Shown: positions 16,592 through 25,698, counted from the first letter of the stretch. The stretch: 48,541 bases of DNA from Cupriavidus sp. 2SB (GCF_005503625.1 NZ_SCMX01000050.1:1-48541), one strand, 5' to 3'. The notes: generated by a model from the sequence alone, not told the origin. A program made the numbers and translations.

Positions 16592-17029
16592 ATGGCCAAA
16601 GAGGATTTTCGCCACAGCGTGCCGCTGCGCGTGCGCTGGTCAGAAGTCGATCCACAATCAATCGTCTTCAACGCCCATTACCTGACGTATTGCGATATCT
16701 GCGTGACCGAGTATTGGCGCGCGGTGGGCATCCGTTATCCGGAAGACGTGCTGCACGCGCATGGGGTGGACATCTTTGTGGTCAAGTCCACGCTGGAGTA
16801 TCACGCCTCGGCACGCTTCGACGATGAGTTGGAGATCCGTGGACGCATGGCGCGGCTGGGCCGGTCGAGCATGCTGTTCCGCGTGGAGATGTACCGCGGT
16901 GACGAGCACCTGATCACCGGCGAGATCGTGTACGTCTGCGCCGATCCGACGACGCAGAAATCGGCACCGATTCCGGGAGAGGTGAGGGAGAAGATCGGGG
17001 GGTGGGAGGTGGTGGTGCCGGCTTCTTGA
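16592..17029 (+). CDS. acyl-CoA thioesterase, YbgC / 4-hydroxybenzoyl-CoA thioesterase type
   Basis: A hotdog-fold thioesterase of 145 residues from the ATG at 16592 (151 from an ATG at 16574 that lies in the terminator's T-run). The active-site region RVRWSEVDPQSIVFNAHYLTYCD holds the aspartate typical of the 4-hydroxybenzoyl-CoA thioesterase/YbgC class. A GGGGAG lies about 10 nt before the second ATG. The gene sits just past the Bug terminator, so it needs readthrough or a promoter inside the Bug gene. The substrate cannot be inferred. Confidence 0.85.
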   Translation: MAKEDFRHSVPLRVRWSEVDPQSIVFNAHYLTYCDICVTEYWRAVGIRYPEDVLHAHGVDIFVVKSTLEYHASARFDDELEIRGRMARLGRSSMLFRVEMYRGDEHLITGEIVYVCADPTTQKSAPIPGEVREKIGGWEVVVPAS

Positions 17030-17055
17030 AAGACCCCGACCCCTGTTGGTTTTCT

Positions 17056-17081
17056 CCCCTCTCCCGCAAGCGGGAGAGGGG
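17056..17081. repeat. intergenic palindrome, copy D (single hairpin)
   Basis: One unit only: CCCCTCTCCCGC and GCGGGAGAGGGG around a 2-3 nt loop, followed by the usual GAGCAAAC flank. It lies between the convergent thioesterase and denD genes, where it could act as a two-way terminator. Confidence 0.8.
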
Positions 17082-17114
17082 AGCAAACCACCAGAGGGGA
17101 GAACACCAAGGGGT

Positions 17115-18086
17115 CTAGATAGACACCCCCACATCCTCCGCATACCCCCGAATCACATCATCAAAGCTCGCATCGCTTTCGAACCCCAGCGCCACCGCGC
17201 GTGACACATCCCACGCGGCCGGCCAGGTCCCGACGATCTTCTCGACACGTTCTTCACGGTTCCACGTGACCCGATCCGCCACGGCATCGCCCGCCACGCG
17301 ACGCAGTGCCTCCACCATTTGCGCAGCCGTCACCGACAACCCCGGCAGGTTCACCACACGACGATTGCCGAAGCGTTCGCCGTCGAGTTCGATACCGTTG
17401 ACTAGCGCCTGAATGGCACCGCGCGGCGACAGCAGCCACAGTGACGTGGCCGGGTCCACCGGGCAGTTCGCTGCCTCGCCCGAGAGCGGTTCGCGGATGA
17501 TGCCACTGGCGAACGACGACGCCGCCGCATTGGGCTTGCCCGGGCGCACGCTGATGGTCGGCAACCGCAGCACGCGGCCATCAACAAAACCGCGCCGGCT
17601 GTAGTCCGTCAGCAGCAGCTCGCCAATCGCCTTCTGCACGCCATACGACGATTGCGGATTCAGCGCGGTATCGTCCTGCACTACGGCCGGCAGCTTGCCG
17701 CCATAGACGGCCACCGAACTCGTGAACACCACGCGCGGCGCATGGCCCAGCGTGCGGCAGGTTTCGAGCAGGGCGCGCGAGGCGTCCAGGTTCACGCGCA
17801 TGCCCAGGTCGAAATCGGCCTCGGCTTGCCCGCTGACCACGGCGGCCAGGTGGAAGATCGCACCAGTCTCGCGGTCGATGGCTTGCGCCAGCACGGCCGG
17901 ATCCGACAGGTCGCCGGTGACCACGCGCACGCGCGCATCGTCGATCTGCGGCGCCACCACGTCCAGCAGCGTGAGCTGGTCGATGGTGACGGCCTTGCCG
18001 CCGAGGTTCAGCGTGCCGCGCTTGAGCAGCAGGCGGGCCAACTGCAGGCCCAGGAAGCCGGCGCCGCCGGTAATCAGTACTTTCAT
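17115..18086 (-). CDS. denD: D-erythronate dehydrogenase
   Basis: A 323-residue extended SDR/epimerase-fold enzyme. The NAD-binding motif TGGAGFLG is at 6-13, FTSSVAVYGG follows near 127, and the YGVQK catalytic pair is near 150. DenD oxidises D-erythronate at C2 to 2-dehydro-D-erythronate, feeding the OtnI-OtnK-OtnC route. The name rests on the complete tetronate gene set on the same strand as well as on the sequence type. It is the last gene of the operon, 15 bp after otnI, and ends beside palindrome copy D. Confidence 0.88.
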   Translation of the reverse strand: MKVLITGGAGFLGLQLARLLLKRGTLNLGGKAVTIDQLTLLDVVAPQIDDARVRVVTGDLSDPAVLAQAIDRETGAIFHLAAVVSGQAEADFDLGMRVNLDASRALLETCRTLGHAPRVVFTSSVAVYGGKLPAVVQDDTALNPQSSYGVQKAIGELLLTDYSRRGFVDGRVLRLPTISVRPGKPNAAASSFASGIIREPLSGEAANCPVDPATSLWLLSPRGAIQALVNGIELDGERFGNRRVVNLPGLSVTAAQMVEALRRVAGDAVADRVTWNREERVEKIVGTWPAAWDVSRAVALGFESDASFDDVIRGYAEDVGVSI

Positions 18087-18101
18087 TGCAACGTCCAGGT
18101 C

Positions 18102-18884
18102 TTATCGATTCAGGTAAGGCTTCAACCAGCCCAGGCCTTCCGACGTGCCAGCGCGGGGCCGGTACTCGCAGCCGATCCAGCCCGTGTAGCCAAGCTGGTC
18201 GATCACGTCAAACAGGTAGGGGTAGTTCAGTTCGCCGAGGCTCGGCTCGTGCCGCTCGGGCACGCCCGCGATCTGGATATGACCGATGCCGGCAAAGTCG
18301 CGCTGCAGCTTCTTGGCGATATCGCCTTCCATGATCTGGCAGTGGTAGCAGTCGAACTGCACCTTGAGATTCGCGGCGCCCACTTGCTGGCAGATGGTCT
18401 GGCCGTCGCCCTGCAGGTTCAGGAAGTAACCCGGCATGTCACGTGTGTTGATCGGCTCGATCAGCACAGTCACGCCGTGCGCGGCAGCCGAGGCTGCGGC
18501 GTAGGCCAGGTTTTCGAGATAGACCGCGCGGCAACGGGCGCGATCCGCATCGGCGGGCACCAGTCCTGCCATGACGTGGATGCGGTCGTTGCCGATCACC
18601 GAGGCGTATTCCAGCGCCTTGGCAAAGCCCGTGCGGAACTCGGCCTCGCGGCCCGGCAGGGCGGCCGTGCCGCGTTCGCCAGCGGCCCAGTCTCCGGGCG
18701 GCGCGTTGAACAGCGCCTGGGTCAGGCCATGGTCGTCGAGCCGCTTGCGGATCTCGGCGGCGGGATGATCGTACGGGAACAGGTACTCGACGGCCTGGAA
18801 GCCATCCTTCGCGGCAGCGCCGAAGCGGTCCAGGAAGTCGTGCTCCGTGTACATCATCGAGAGGTTCGCGGCAAAGCGCGGCAT
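18102..18884 (-). CDS. otnI: 2-oxo-tetronate isomerase (hydroxypyruvate isomerase family)
   Basis: A 260-residue TIM-barrel protein of the Hyi/xylose isomerase-like family. Likely metal ligands are visible in VLIEPINTRDMPGYF, KVQFDCYHCQIME, HIQIAGVPERHEP and the C-terminal GCEYRPRAGT. Hyi-like sequences are often labelled hydroxypyruvate isomerase; beside otnK, otnC, ltnD and denD the role is conversion of 2-dehydro- to 3-dehydro-tetronate. AAGGAG lies 6 nt before the ATG. It is 28 bp downstream of the transporter gene. Confidence 0.88.
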   Translation of the reverse strand: MPRFAANLSMMYTEHDFLDRFGAAAKDGFQAVEYLFPYDHPAAEIRKRLDDHGLTQALFNAPPGDWAAGERGTAALPGREAEFRTGFAKALEYASVIGNDRIHVMAGLVPADADRARCRAVYLENLAYAAASAAAHGVTVLIEPINTRDMPGYFLNLQGDGQTICQQVGAANLKVQFDCYHCQIMEGDIAKKLQRDFAGIGHIQIAGVPERHEPSLGELNYPYLFDVIDQLGYTGWIGCEYRPRAGTSEGLGWLKPYLNR

Positions 18885-18912
18885 GTCGGCTCCTTGTATC
18901 GGAAGATCGGGA

Positions 18913-20265
18913 TCAGCGATTGACCATCTTGGCCGGCGTCAGCCAGACCAGCAGGGCGCCTACCATCAGGATCGCGGAAAGCACATACATCGGCAGTTGC
19001 GTGCTCTGGGTCATGTCCTTGAGTGCACCCACCATGTACGGCGACACGAATCCGGCCAGGTTACCCACCGAGTTGACCACGGCGATGCCCGATGCGGCGG
19101 CAATGCCGCTCATGAAGGCGGTAGGCAGCGACCAGAACAGCGGTGCGCAGGTCAGTACGCCAGCGGCGGCCAGCGACAGCGCCGCGATGGCCACCGTCGT
19201 ATTGTGGGTGAACGAGGCGGCGATGGCAAAGCCCGTGGCGCCCATCAGCGCAGGCACGATCAGGTGCCAGCGACGTTCGCGGCGTGCATCGGCACTGTGG
19301 CCCAGGATGTTCATCACCACGATGGCGCAGAGGAACGGAATCGCGGACAGCAAACCGATGTTGAGGTTGCCGGTGACGCCGCTGGCCTTGACCAGTGTCG
19401 GCATCCAGAACGTCAGCGCGTACTGGCCGGTCACAAAGCAGAAGTAGATCAGGCACATCCACCACACGCGACGGTCGCTGAACACGGCACCCAGCGAATG
19501 CACGTCGCGGCCACCAGCCGTTGCGGCAGCGGCCTTGGCGGCGCGCTCGTCTTCCTCGATATTGCGCTTGAGCACACGCTTCTCGTCGTTGTCGAGCCAG
19601 GGCGCCTTGTCGATACCGTCACGCAGTACGAACACGGTCACGATGCCGATGGCCAGCGCAGGCAGTGCCTCGATGAAGAACATCCACTGCCAGCCGGCCC
19701 AGCCGTGCGTGCCGTTGAACGCGTCCATGATCCAGCCGGACAACGGGTTGCCGAACATGCCAGCCACCGGGATGCCCGACATGAACAGCGCGATCATCTT
19801 GGCGCGGCGGTGCGACGGATACCAGTACGTCAGGTACAGGATCACGCCCGGGTAGAAGCCCGCTTCGGCCAGGCCGAGCAGGAAGCGCATGACGTAGAAC
19901 TGCGTCGGCGTCTGCACGAACACGAACGCCGCCGAGATGATGCCCCACGTGATCATGATCCGCGCAATCCAGATACGCGCGCCGATGCGGTGCATCAGCA
20001 GGTTGCTGGGCACCTCGAACAGAAAGTAGCCGATGAAGAACAGGCCGGCGCCCAGGCCGAACACGGTCTCGGAGAATTGCAGGTCCTGCGCCATCTGCAA
20101 CTTGGCAAAGCCCACGTTTACGCGATCGAGATAAGCGATCACGTAGCAGAGCATCAGGAACGGCATGATGCGCCAGAACACCTTGTTGTAGGCGCGTTTC
20201 TCGACGGTGCTGTCGGCGTCTAGCCGAGCGTCGGCAGTCCCCGCCGCGGGGTTGGATGCGGTCAT
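18913..20265 (-). CDS. MFS transporter, probable tetronate/sugar-acid importer
   Basis: A 450-residue major facilitator protein of the anion:cation symporter type. About 12 membrane segments are seen, with the N-terminal signature IAYLDRVNVGFAKLQMAQDL, the loop motif GLAEAGFYPGVILYLTYWYP and a central cytoplasmic loop (KAPWLDNDEKRVL). Members import organic and sugar acids by proton symport. Its place inside the tetronate operon argues for uptake of L-threonate and/or D-erythronate. AAGGAG precedes the ATG. Repeat copy E lies between this gene and otnC. Confidence 0.9.
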   Translation of the reverse strand: MTASNPAAGTADARLDADSTVEKRAYNKVFWRIMPFLMLCYVIAYLDRVNVGFAKLQMAQDLQFSETVFGLGAGLFFIGYFLFEVPSNLLMHRIGARIWIARIMITWGIISAAFVFVQTPTQFYVMRFLLGLAEAGFYPGVILYLTYWYPSHRRAKMIALFMSGIPVAGMFGNPLSGWIMDAFNGTHGWAGWQWMFFIEALPALAIGIVTVFVLRDGIDKAPWLDNDEKRVLKRNIEEDERAAKAAAATAGGRDVHSLGAVFSDRRVWWMCLIYFCFVTGQYALTFWMPTLVKASGVTGNLNIGLLSAIPFLCAIVVMNILGHSADARRERRWHLIVPALMGATGFAIAASFTHNTTVAIAALSLAAAGVLTCAPLFWSLPTAFMSGIAAASGIAVVNSVGNLAGFVSPYMVGALKDMTQSTQLPMYVLSAILMVGALLVWLTPAKMVNR

Positions 20266-20301
20266 TGGAAGTCTCCTTGGATTTGAACCGGTCGGTGTTC
20301 T

Positions 20302-20420
20302 CCCTCTCCCGCAGGGCGGGAGAGGGTCGGGGAGAGGGCAGGGCGTTGTTATTCGATGTCGCCAGACCGGGCGCTTGCCCTCTCCCCCAGCCCCTCTCCC
20401 GCCAAAGCGGGAGAGGGGAG
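20302..20420. repeat. intergenic nested palindrome, copy E (two hairpins)
   Basis: Two complementary palindromic halves around a diverged core without a clear TCGGCAAGCAG motif. It lies inside the tetronate operon, between otnC and the transporter gene, where it may reduce or stabilise the downstream message. Confidence 0.85.
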
Positions 20421-20445
20421 CAAAACTAGGCGTGGGATTTCACCT

Positions 20446-21084
20446 TCACCACTTCACCTTGAACGTATCCCTTAGCTCCACCAGCGCCTGCTCATCGAGC
20501 GGCGCCGGCTTGTCGCGCAGCATCATCCACAGCTTGGCGGTTTCTTCGAGCTCTTCGAGCGCGTAGGCCGCGCGGGACACGCTGCCCTCCCACACCACCG
20601 GGCCCAGGCGCGCCAGCAGCACGCCGCGCACCTCGCGGGCAAGCTGCGCCACACGGGCGGCCACGGCGGGGTCGCCGGGGCGGTGGTAGGGGATCAGCGG
20701 GATATGGCCCACCTTCATCACGTAGTACGGCGTGATAGGCGGCAGCACGTCGTCCGGCTGCCAGACACCGGCCAGCGTCAGCGCGACGAGGTTGGTGGAG
20801 TGCGTATGGACCACGCCATGCGCATCGGGGTTGTTGTCGTACACGCAGCGATGCAGCGTCAGCGTCTTCGATGGCTTGTCGCCGGACACCCAGCTTCCAT
20901 CGGTCGCCACCTTGGCCACAGCCGCCGGATCGAGCGTGCCAAGGCAGGCGTCGGTCGGCGTGATCAACCAGCCGTCGTCGAGCCGCGCGCTGATATTGCC
21001 TGCCGAGCCCACCGTGTAGCCGCGCTGGTACAGGCTCGCGCCGACGCGGCAGATCTCTTCGCGCAGTGCGCTTTCCTGGCTCAT
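20446..21084 (-). CDS. otnC: 3-oxo-tetronate 4-phosphate decarboxylase
   Basis: A 212-residue class II aldolase-family protein. SAGNISARL near 28-36, the metal-binding HTHS segment near 97 (GVVHTHSTNLVAL) and the later GRVVWEG-type region are characteristic. OtnC decarboxylates 3-dehydro-4-phosphotetronate to dihydroxyacetone phosphate and CO2. The assignment is secured by the overlapping otnK gene: the ATG of otnC and the stop of otnK share the four bases ATGA at 21084-21081. Older annotation often calls such proteins aldolase or ribulose-phosphate epimerase. Confidence 0.88.
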   Translation of the reverse strand: MSQESALREEICRVGASLYQRGYTVGSAGNISARLDDGWLITPTDACLGTLDPAAVAKVATDGSWVSGDKPSKTLTLHRCVYDNNPDAHGVVHTHSTNLVALTLAGVWQPDDVLPPITPYYVMKVGHIPLIPYHRPGDPAVAARVAQLAREVRGVLLARLGPVVWEGSVSRAAYALEELEETAKLWMMLRDKPAPLDEQALVELRDTFKVKW

Positions 21085-22352
21085 CGTGCTGCTCCCAGCG
21101 CATTAAGGGCTTCGTCGAAGAAGTTCTCGCCGCCGAAGTTGCCGGATTTCAGCGCCAGCGCCAGCGGGTCATCGCCCAGCGTCACTGTGGCCGGCACACC
21201 GGGCGCGATCTGGCGGCCGATGCGCAGCGACTGCACGCCGAGCGCCTGCACCACTGCGCCCGAGGTCTCGCCACCGGCCACCACGAAGCGCCGCGTGCCG
21301 CGTGCCTTCAGGCCCGCCGCTACCGCAGCCAGCGCGTGCTCAACCAGTTCACCGGCACGCGCTACGCCCAGTTCGGCCTGCACGGCTTTCACTTCCTCGG
21401 GCTGTGCGGTGGCGTAGATCAGCACGGGTTCGTTGTGGGATGCAGCAAAGGCCAGCGCCTCGTCGGCCACGGCTTCGCCGCGTGCCAGACGCAGCGGATC
21501 GATACGCAGGGCGGGGCGGTTTTGCGCGATCCAGTGCGCAACCTGTCCATTGGTGGCGCGCGACGCGCTACCTGCCAGCACCACGCCAGGACCATCGACC
21601 GCCGGCACCTCGGCAGCGTTGTCGCGTTGCGGCAGCAGTCCGGCGCGACGGAAGTTCTCGGGGAGGCCCAGCGCAATGCCCGAGCCGCCCGTGATCAGCG
21701 GCAGCGCGGCGCAGCCTTCGCCCAGCGCGAACAGATCGGCATCGGAGACCGCATCGGCAATCGCGAGCTTCACGCCTTCGGCGCGCAGGGCGTCGATGCG
21801 TGCGCGCACGGCTTCCGGTCCCTTGCCAACGGTGTCGTGACGCAGCAGTCCCACCTTGGACTGGCTCTGGCGCTGCAGTACGCGCACGAGGTTGGCATCG
21901 GTCATCGGCGTCAGCGGATGATGTTCCATGCCCGATTCGTTGAGCAGTGCATCGCCCACGAACAGATGGCCGCGGAAGATCGTGCGGCCGTTCTCGGGGA
22001 AGGCGGGGCAGGCGATGGTGAAGTCGCTGCCCAGCGCACCCAGCAGCGCCTCGGCCACGGGTCCGATATTGCCGGCGTCGGTGGAGTCGAACGTCGAGCA
22101 GTACTTGAACACGAACTGGCGGCAGCCTTGGGCGCGCAGCCATTCGAGCGCGGCCAGCGACTGGGCCACGGCGTCATCGGCGGAAATCGTGCGCGATTTC
22201 AGCGCCACGACCACGGCATCGGCCTCGACAGTGCCCACCGGCACGCCGATGGTCTGCACGGTGCGCATGCCGTTGCGGACCAGCGTGTTGGCGAGGTCGG
22301 TGGCGCCGGTGAAATCGTCGGCGATGCAGCCAAGCAAAGGTCGGTTGCTCAT
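21081..22352 (-). CDS. otnK: 3-oxo-tetronate kinase (DUF1537 family)
   Basis: A 423-residue four-carbon acid sugar kinase. The N-terminal DUF1537 motif GCIADDFTGATDLANTL is at about 8-24, and the nucleotide-binding C-terminal domain carries FVVAGGETSGAVVQAL and GVPATVTLGDDPLALALKSG. OtnK phosphorylates 3-dehydrotetronate at O4. AAGGAG lies before the ATG and overlaps the end of ltnD, which is only 4 bp upstream, indicating tight coupling ltnD-otnK-otnC. Confidence 0.93.
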   Translation of the reverse strand: MSNRPLLGCIADDFTGATDLANTLVRNGMRTVQTIGVPVGTVEADAVVVALKSRTISADDAVAQSLAALEWLRAQGCRQFVFKYCSTFDSTDAGNIGPVAEALLGALGSDFTIACPAFPENGRTIFRGHLFVGDALLNESGMEHHPLTPMTDANLVRVLQRQSQSKVGLLRHDTVGKGPEAVRARIDALRAEGVKLAIADAVSDADLFALGEGCAALPLITGGSGIALGLPENFRRAGLLPQRDNAAEVPAVDGPGVVLAGSASRATNGQVAHWIAQNRPALRIDPLRLARGEAVADEALAFAASHNEPVLIYATAQPEEVKAVQAELGVARAGELVEHALAAVAAGLKARGTRRFVVAGGETSGAVVQALGVQSLRIGRQIAPGVPATVTLGDDPLALALKSGNFGGENFFDEALNALGAAR

Positions 22353-22356
22353 GCTG

Positions 22357-23250
22357 TTACTCCTTCGCCTTCGGCAACTCGATGCCCGGGAAAATCTTGA
22401 TCACGGCAGAGTCGTCTTCACCACCATGGCCGGCCGTGGACGCCATCATGAACATCTGGTGCGCGGCAGCCGACAGCGGCAACGGGAATTTGCTGGTGCG
22501 GGCGGTGTCCAGCACCATGCCCAGGTCCTTGACGAAGATGTCCACCGCCGACAGCGGCGTGTAGTCGCCCGACAGGATGTGGGGCACGCGGTTCTCGAAC
22601 ATCCACGAGTTGCCCGCGCTGTGCGTGATCACGTCGTAGAGCGCGTCCGGGTCCACGCCCTCGCGCATGCCCAGCGCCATGGCTTCGGCGGCGGCGGCGA
22701 TATGCACGCCCGCCAGCAACTGGTTGATGATCTTGACCTTGGAGCCCGCGCCGTGGGCATCGCCCAGGCGGTACACCTTGCCTGCGATGGCGGCCAGCAC
22801 GGCCTCGGCCTTGGCGTAGGCTTCGGCGGGCCCCGACGTCATCATCGTCATTTCGCCGCTGGCGGCACGCGCGGCGCCACCTGACACCGGCGCGTCGATC
22901 ATCAGCAGTTCCTTTTCGGCCAGCCGCTTGCCGAGCGTCTCGGCAAAACCGGGCGGCACAGTGGCGCAGGCCATCACGAGCTTGCCCTCGGACATCGCCG
23001 GCACCGCACCCTGTTCGCCGAACAGCACGGCCTCGGTCTGCGCCGCGTTGACCACGAGCGTGATCACGATATCGCAGCGTCGGCCCACCTCGGCCGGGCT
23101 CACGCACGGCACGCCGCCGGCATCGGCAAAGCGCTGCAGCACGTCGGCACGCAGATCGTAGGCGTGGGTCTTGAAGCCTGCGCGCAGCAGCGACTGCGCC
23201 ACGCCATTGCCCATCGCGCCCAAGCCGATGACGCCAATGTTCTTGGACAT
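22357..23250 (-). CDS. ltnD: L-threonate dehydrogenase
   Basis: A 297-residue beta-hydroxyacid dehydrogenase. The dinucleotide motif GVIGLGAMGNGVAQSL is at the N-terminus, the substrate motif DAPVSGGAARAASGEMT lies near 118, and the catalytic lysine is in KIINQLLAGVHIAA. LtnD oxidises L-threonate at C2 with NAD+. The enzyme family also includes tartronate semialdehyde and hydroxyisobutyrate dehydrogenases; the otnK/otnC context favours L-threonate. AGGAG precedes the ATG. It is the first enzyme gene after the regulator, 33 bp downstream. Confidence 0.9.
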   Translation of the reverse strand: MSKNIGVIGLGAMGNGVAQSLLRAGFKTHAYDLRADVLQRFADAGGVPCVSPAEVGRRCDIVITLVVNAAQTEAVLFGEQGAVPAMSEGKLVMACATVPPGFAETLGKRLAEKELLMIDAPVSGGAARAASGEMTMMTSGPAEAYAKAEAVLAAIAGKVYRLGDAHGAGSKVKIINQLLAGVHIAAAAEAMALGMREGVDPDALYDVITHSAGNSWMFENRVPHILSGDYTPLSAVDIFVKDLGMVLDTARTSKFPLPLSAAAHQMFMMASTAGHGGEDDSAVIKIFPGIELPKAKE

Positions 23251-23283
23251 CGAAATTCTCCTAAACCTGATGTGTATGGATGA

Positions 23284-24021
23284 CTAGTGCGACGGGCTGA
23301 CGGGCAGGTCGATGCCTTCGTCGTCGCCGAGTTGCGAGAGCCGGCGCGCCGCGTTGTACATGTGGTTCTGCGCCGCGTTGCGTGCGGCATCGGGGTCGCC
23401 CGCGCGGATGGCGGCGGCAATGGCCTGGTGTTCCTCGCGCACCTGACGCGAGAAATCGGCACGGCGCGCCTCGTTGGTACGGGTCACGCGCGTGGCGGTT
23501 TCCAGGTACTGGCTCAGGAAGGCCAGCGTCTTGAGGAAATACGGGTTGCCGGTGGCTTCGGCAATGGCACGGTGGAAGGCCACGTCGGCGGCAACGCCGT
23601 CGCCGCCTTCGGCCACTTCGGTGTCGATGCGTGCCAGCGCGGCGTCGATGCCGGCCATCGCAGCATCGCTGCGGCGGCGCGCCGCCTGGGCGGCGACCTC
23701 GGCCTCGATCGAACGGCGCAGTTCCACGATCTGCAGCACCGCTTCCAGCGTATCGACATCGGTGTAATCAATGCGCAGTGGCCGGATGCCAGCCTGATCG
23801 GTCACGAACACGCCGCTGCCCTGGCGAGATTCCACCAACCCCTCGTACTTGAGCCGGGCAATGGCCTCGCGGATCACGGTGCGGCTGACGCCGAACTCTT
23901 CGGACAGCACGGCCTCGGTAGGCAGCTTGGCACCCCGGGCAAAGGTGCCGCCCTGGATCTTGTCGAGCAGTTGCTCGGCCACGCTGTCAGTCAGCGCGCG
24001 AGCAGGAATCTTCTGGAACAT
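23284..24021 (-). CDS. GntR-family (FadR/FCD subfamily) regulator of the tetronate operon
   Basis: A 245-residue regulator. Residues 8-75 form a winged helix-turn-helix (GAKLPTEAVLSEEFGVSRTV, then EGLVESRQGSGVFV), and residues about 95-225 form the FCD ligand domain with the metal-binding histidine in DVAFHRAIAEATGNPYF and the later REEHQAIAAAIRAGD and NHMYNA. FCD proteins usually repress sugar-acid operons until an acid ligand binds. It is the first gene of the tetronate transcript, so self-regulation is likely. No Shine-Dalgarno is obvious before the ATG. Confidence 0.9.
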   Translation of the reverse strand: MFQKIPARALTDSVAEQLLDKIQGGTFARGAKLPTEAVLSEEFGVSRTVIREAIARLKYEGLVESRQGSGVFVTDQAGIRPLRIDYTDVDTLEAVLQIVELRRSIEAEVAAQAARRRSDAAMAGIDAALARIDTEVAEGGDGVAADVAFHRAIAEATGNPYFLKTLAFLSQYLETATRVTRTNEARRADFSRQVREEHQAIAAAIRAGDPDAARNAAQNHMYNAARRLSQLGDDEGIDLPVSPSH

Positions 24022-24209
24022 GGCATCGCATCATCAGGTAGTCAGGTCATCATACAAATTTCACGCAACGATGGTAGGCGGGGTTATCCCTGATACGGTG
24101 CATTGACTGGCCGATAATCGCACCAATGCTCGCAGTCTGTGCGCGCGCATTGGCGACCTGCCGGGCGTATGATTGCGCCTCTCTTCAGACATTCCGCTAC
24201 GAGTCATCC

Positions 24210-24644
24210 ATGTCCGTTACTACTGCCCCAGTCCTGGTCTGCCAATGGGATGAAGCCCGCGAGCGCGCCCGCGCCATCCGCTACAGCGTCTTCGTGGAAG
24301 AGCAGGGCGTACCGGTGGAACTGGAATGGGATGACATGGACGAGCCAAGCTGGCACGCCCTGGCGTTCGCCGCCGACGGCACCCCGGTCGCTACGGGCCG
24401 CCTGCTACCCGACGGACACATCGGCCGCATGGCCGTGCTCAAGGTGGCGCGCGGCACCGGCATGGGCGCCCGGGTTCTGGACGCACTGATGGCGAAGGCC
24501 GCCGAACTCGGCTATGCGGAGCTGATCCTCAACGCGCAGACGCATGCGGCGCCGTTTTATGCGCGCGTGGGTTTCGAGCAGGTTGGGGCGGAATTCGAGG
24601 AAGCGGGGATTCCGCATGTGGAGATGCGGAAGCAGGTGGGGTGA
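24210..24644 (+). CDS. GNAT-family N-acetyltransferase (ElaA-like)
   Basis: A 144-residue GNAT domain. The start segment RYSVFVEEQGVPVELEWDD is typical of the ElaA/YitI-like group, and the acetyl-CoA loop is VARGTGMGARVLDALM near 92-107. The C-terminal AQTHAAPFYARVGFEQVG is the conserved final strand and helix. The acceptor substrate is unknown. The conserved N-terminus supports the ATG at 24210. It is divergent from the gntR gene and convergent with the NRDE-protein gene. Confidence 0.88.
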   Translation: MSVTTAPVLVCQWDEARERARAIRYSVFVEEQGVPVELEWDDMDEPSWHALAFAADGTPVATGRLLPDGHIGRMAVLKVARGTGMGARVLDALMAKAAELGYAELILNAQTHAAPFYARVGFEQVGAEFEEAGIPHVEMRKQVG

Positions 24645-24697
24645 CTTAAGTTTGCGCGATACCGCTATCCGTTTACCGCTATCCGTTGCTATGCGCT

Positions 24698-24821
24698 CCC
24701 CTCTCCCGCGCAGCGGGAGAGGGGTCGGGGGAGAGGGTCAGCAGTGAAAATTGCGACAGGTCGGCAAGCAGGACCGCCGGCCCTCTCCCCCAGCCCCTCT
24801 CCCACTTTGTGGGAGAGGGGA
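24698..24821. repeat. intergenic nested palindrome, copy F (two hairpins)
   Basis: Two complementary halves with palindromic ends and a core with TCGGCAAGCAG at 24761-24771 on the plus strand. It fills the gap between the convergent GNAT and NRDE-protein genes, where it could end both transcripts. Confidence 0.85.
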
Positions 24822-24840
24822 GTGAACCCCAAGGGTAGTT

Positions 24841-25698
24841 CTAGCGCGGCGCAGGCACCGTCCCTGTATCCCGCGTCACATTCAGCCGGCCCTGATACGA
24901 CACCTCGCCGGTCTTCCCCTCTGCATCGAAACTCCGCTCGACATAATCGAATCGTCCGTCATGCCGTACGCGCAGCACGGTGCTGGCGCGCGTGCCGTAA
25001 TGCGGGGAGCGGATGAACGATGACGACAGCAGCTTCTCCCACTCCGGCGCCACGCCGGTGCTCGGTAGTTCCCAGTCCGGCGCCTGTTTCTCGTCGGCGA
25101 GCATCTGCAGGTAGGGTTCGGCGTCCGAGCCGAACTGGCCACGGTCGGCGGCCAGGACTTCGCACAGCGCGCCGACGCGGCTGCGGACCTTGGGCCATGG
25201 CGTGTCGAGCAGTGCGTTGGACAATCCGTAGAGGCCCGGTTTCAGCTTCTGCGGCTGGCGTGTCTTCGAGCGGTTGCTGTACCACCAGAGGTCGTGCAAA
25301 TCGCTGGCCAGCAGGTTGAACCCGTTGTAGGCGCCATGGGCGCCGGCCAGTTCGTGGAGGTACTCGTCCGGGGTCTGCTCGCCGCGCAGGAAATGCGCGA
25401 CGAGTTCGCCGCGCGAGCGGGCATCGGTACGTTTTTCGGAGGGGGCGCGGTAGTTGGTCAGCGCGGCGAAACGCGCGCGCGAATCGCCGGGCCATTCGGA
25501 CGAGGCGGCGTTGGCCACGCCCATCCAGGTGCCCGCATCGCCGATCACCTCGGCCAGGTCGCGGCCAGCCAGCACCTCGGGGGCATCCTGCCACCAGTGC
25601 GCGGCCGCCGCGGGGCGGGCATAGAACTCGTCACGGTTGCCGGCCACCACCAGGGCATAGTCCGGGTGCGATTGCCAGGCCACCAGAATCAGGCACAT
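24841..25698 (-). CDS. NRDE-family (TANGO2-like) protein
   Basis: A 285-residue protein with the family hallmark NRDE at 21-24 and the N-terminal MCLILVAW, whose Cys2 resembles an N-terminal nucleophile residue. The bacterial relatives of human TANGO2 have no firmly established reaction; haem handling has been proposed for some. The segment WMGVANAASSEW and the loop RGELVAHFLRGE are typical. AAGGAAG precedes the ATG. It is followed by the convergent GNAT gene across repeat copy F. Confidence 0.88.
   Translation of the reverse strand: MCLILVAWQSHPDYALVVAGNRDEFYARPAAAAHWWQDAPEVLAGRDLAEVIGDAGTWMGVANAASSEWPGDSRARFAALTNYRAPSEKRTDARSRGELVAHFLRGEQTPDEYLHELAGAHGAYNGFNLLASDLHDLWWYSNRSKTRQPQKLKPGLYGLSNALLDTPWPKVRSRVGALCEVLAADRGQFGSDAEPYLQMLADEKQAPDWELPSTGVAPEWEKLLSSSFIRSPHYGTRASTVLRVRHDGRFDYVERSFDAEGKTGEVSYQGRLNVTRDTGTVPAPR

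Noticed and set aside
24029..24050. Repeated TCAGGT upstream of the gntR-type gene, considered as its operator.
   Set aside because: It is a short direct repeat without the palindrome expected for GntR sites.
24091..24117. A second GCCGATAA, resembling a FliA -10, before the GNAT gene at 24210.
   Set aside because: At the required 15-bp distance the sequence is TGAT rather than TAAA, so the promoter is not supported.
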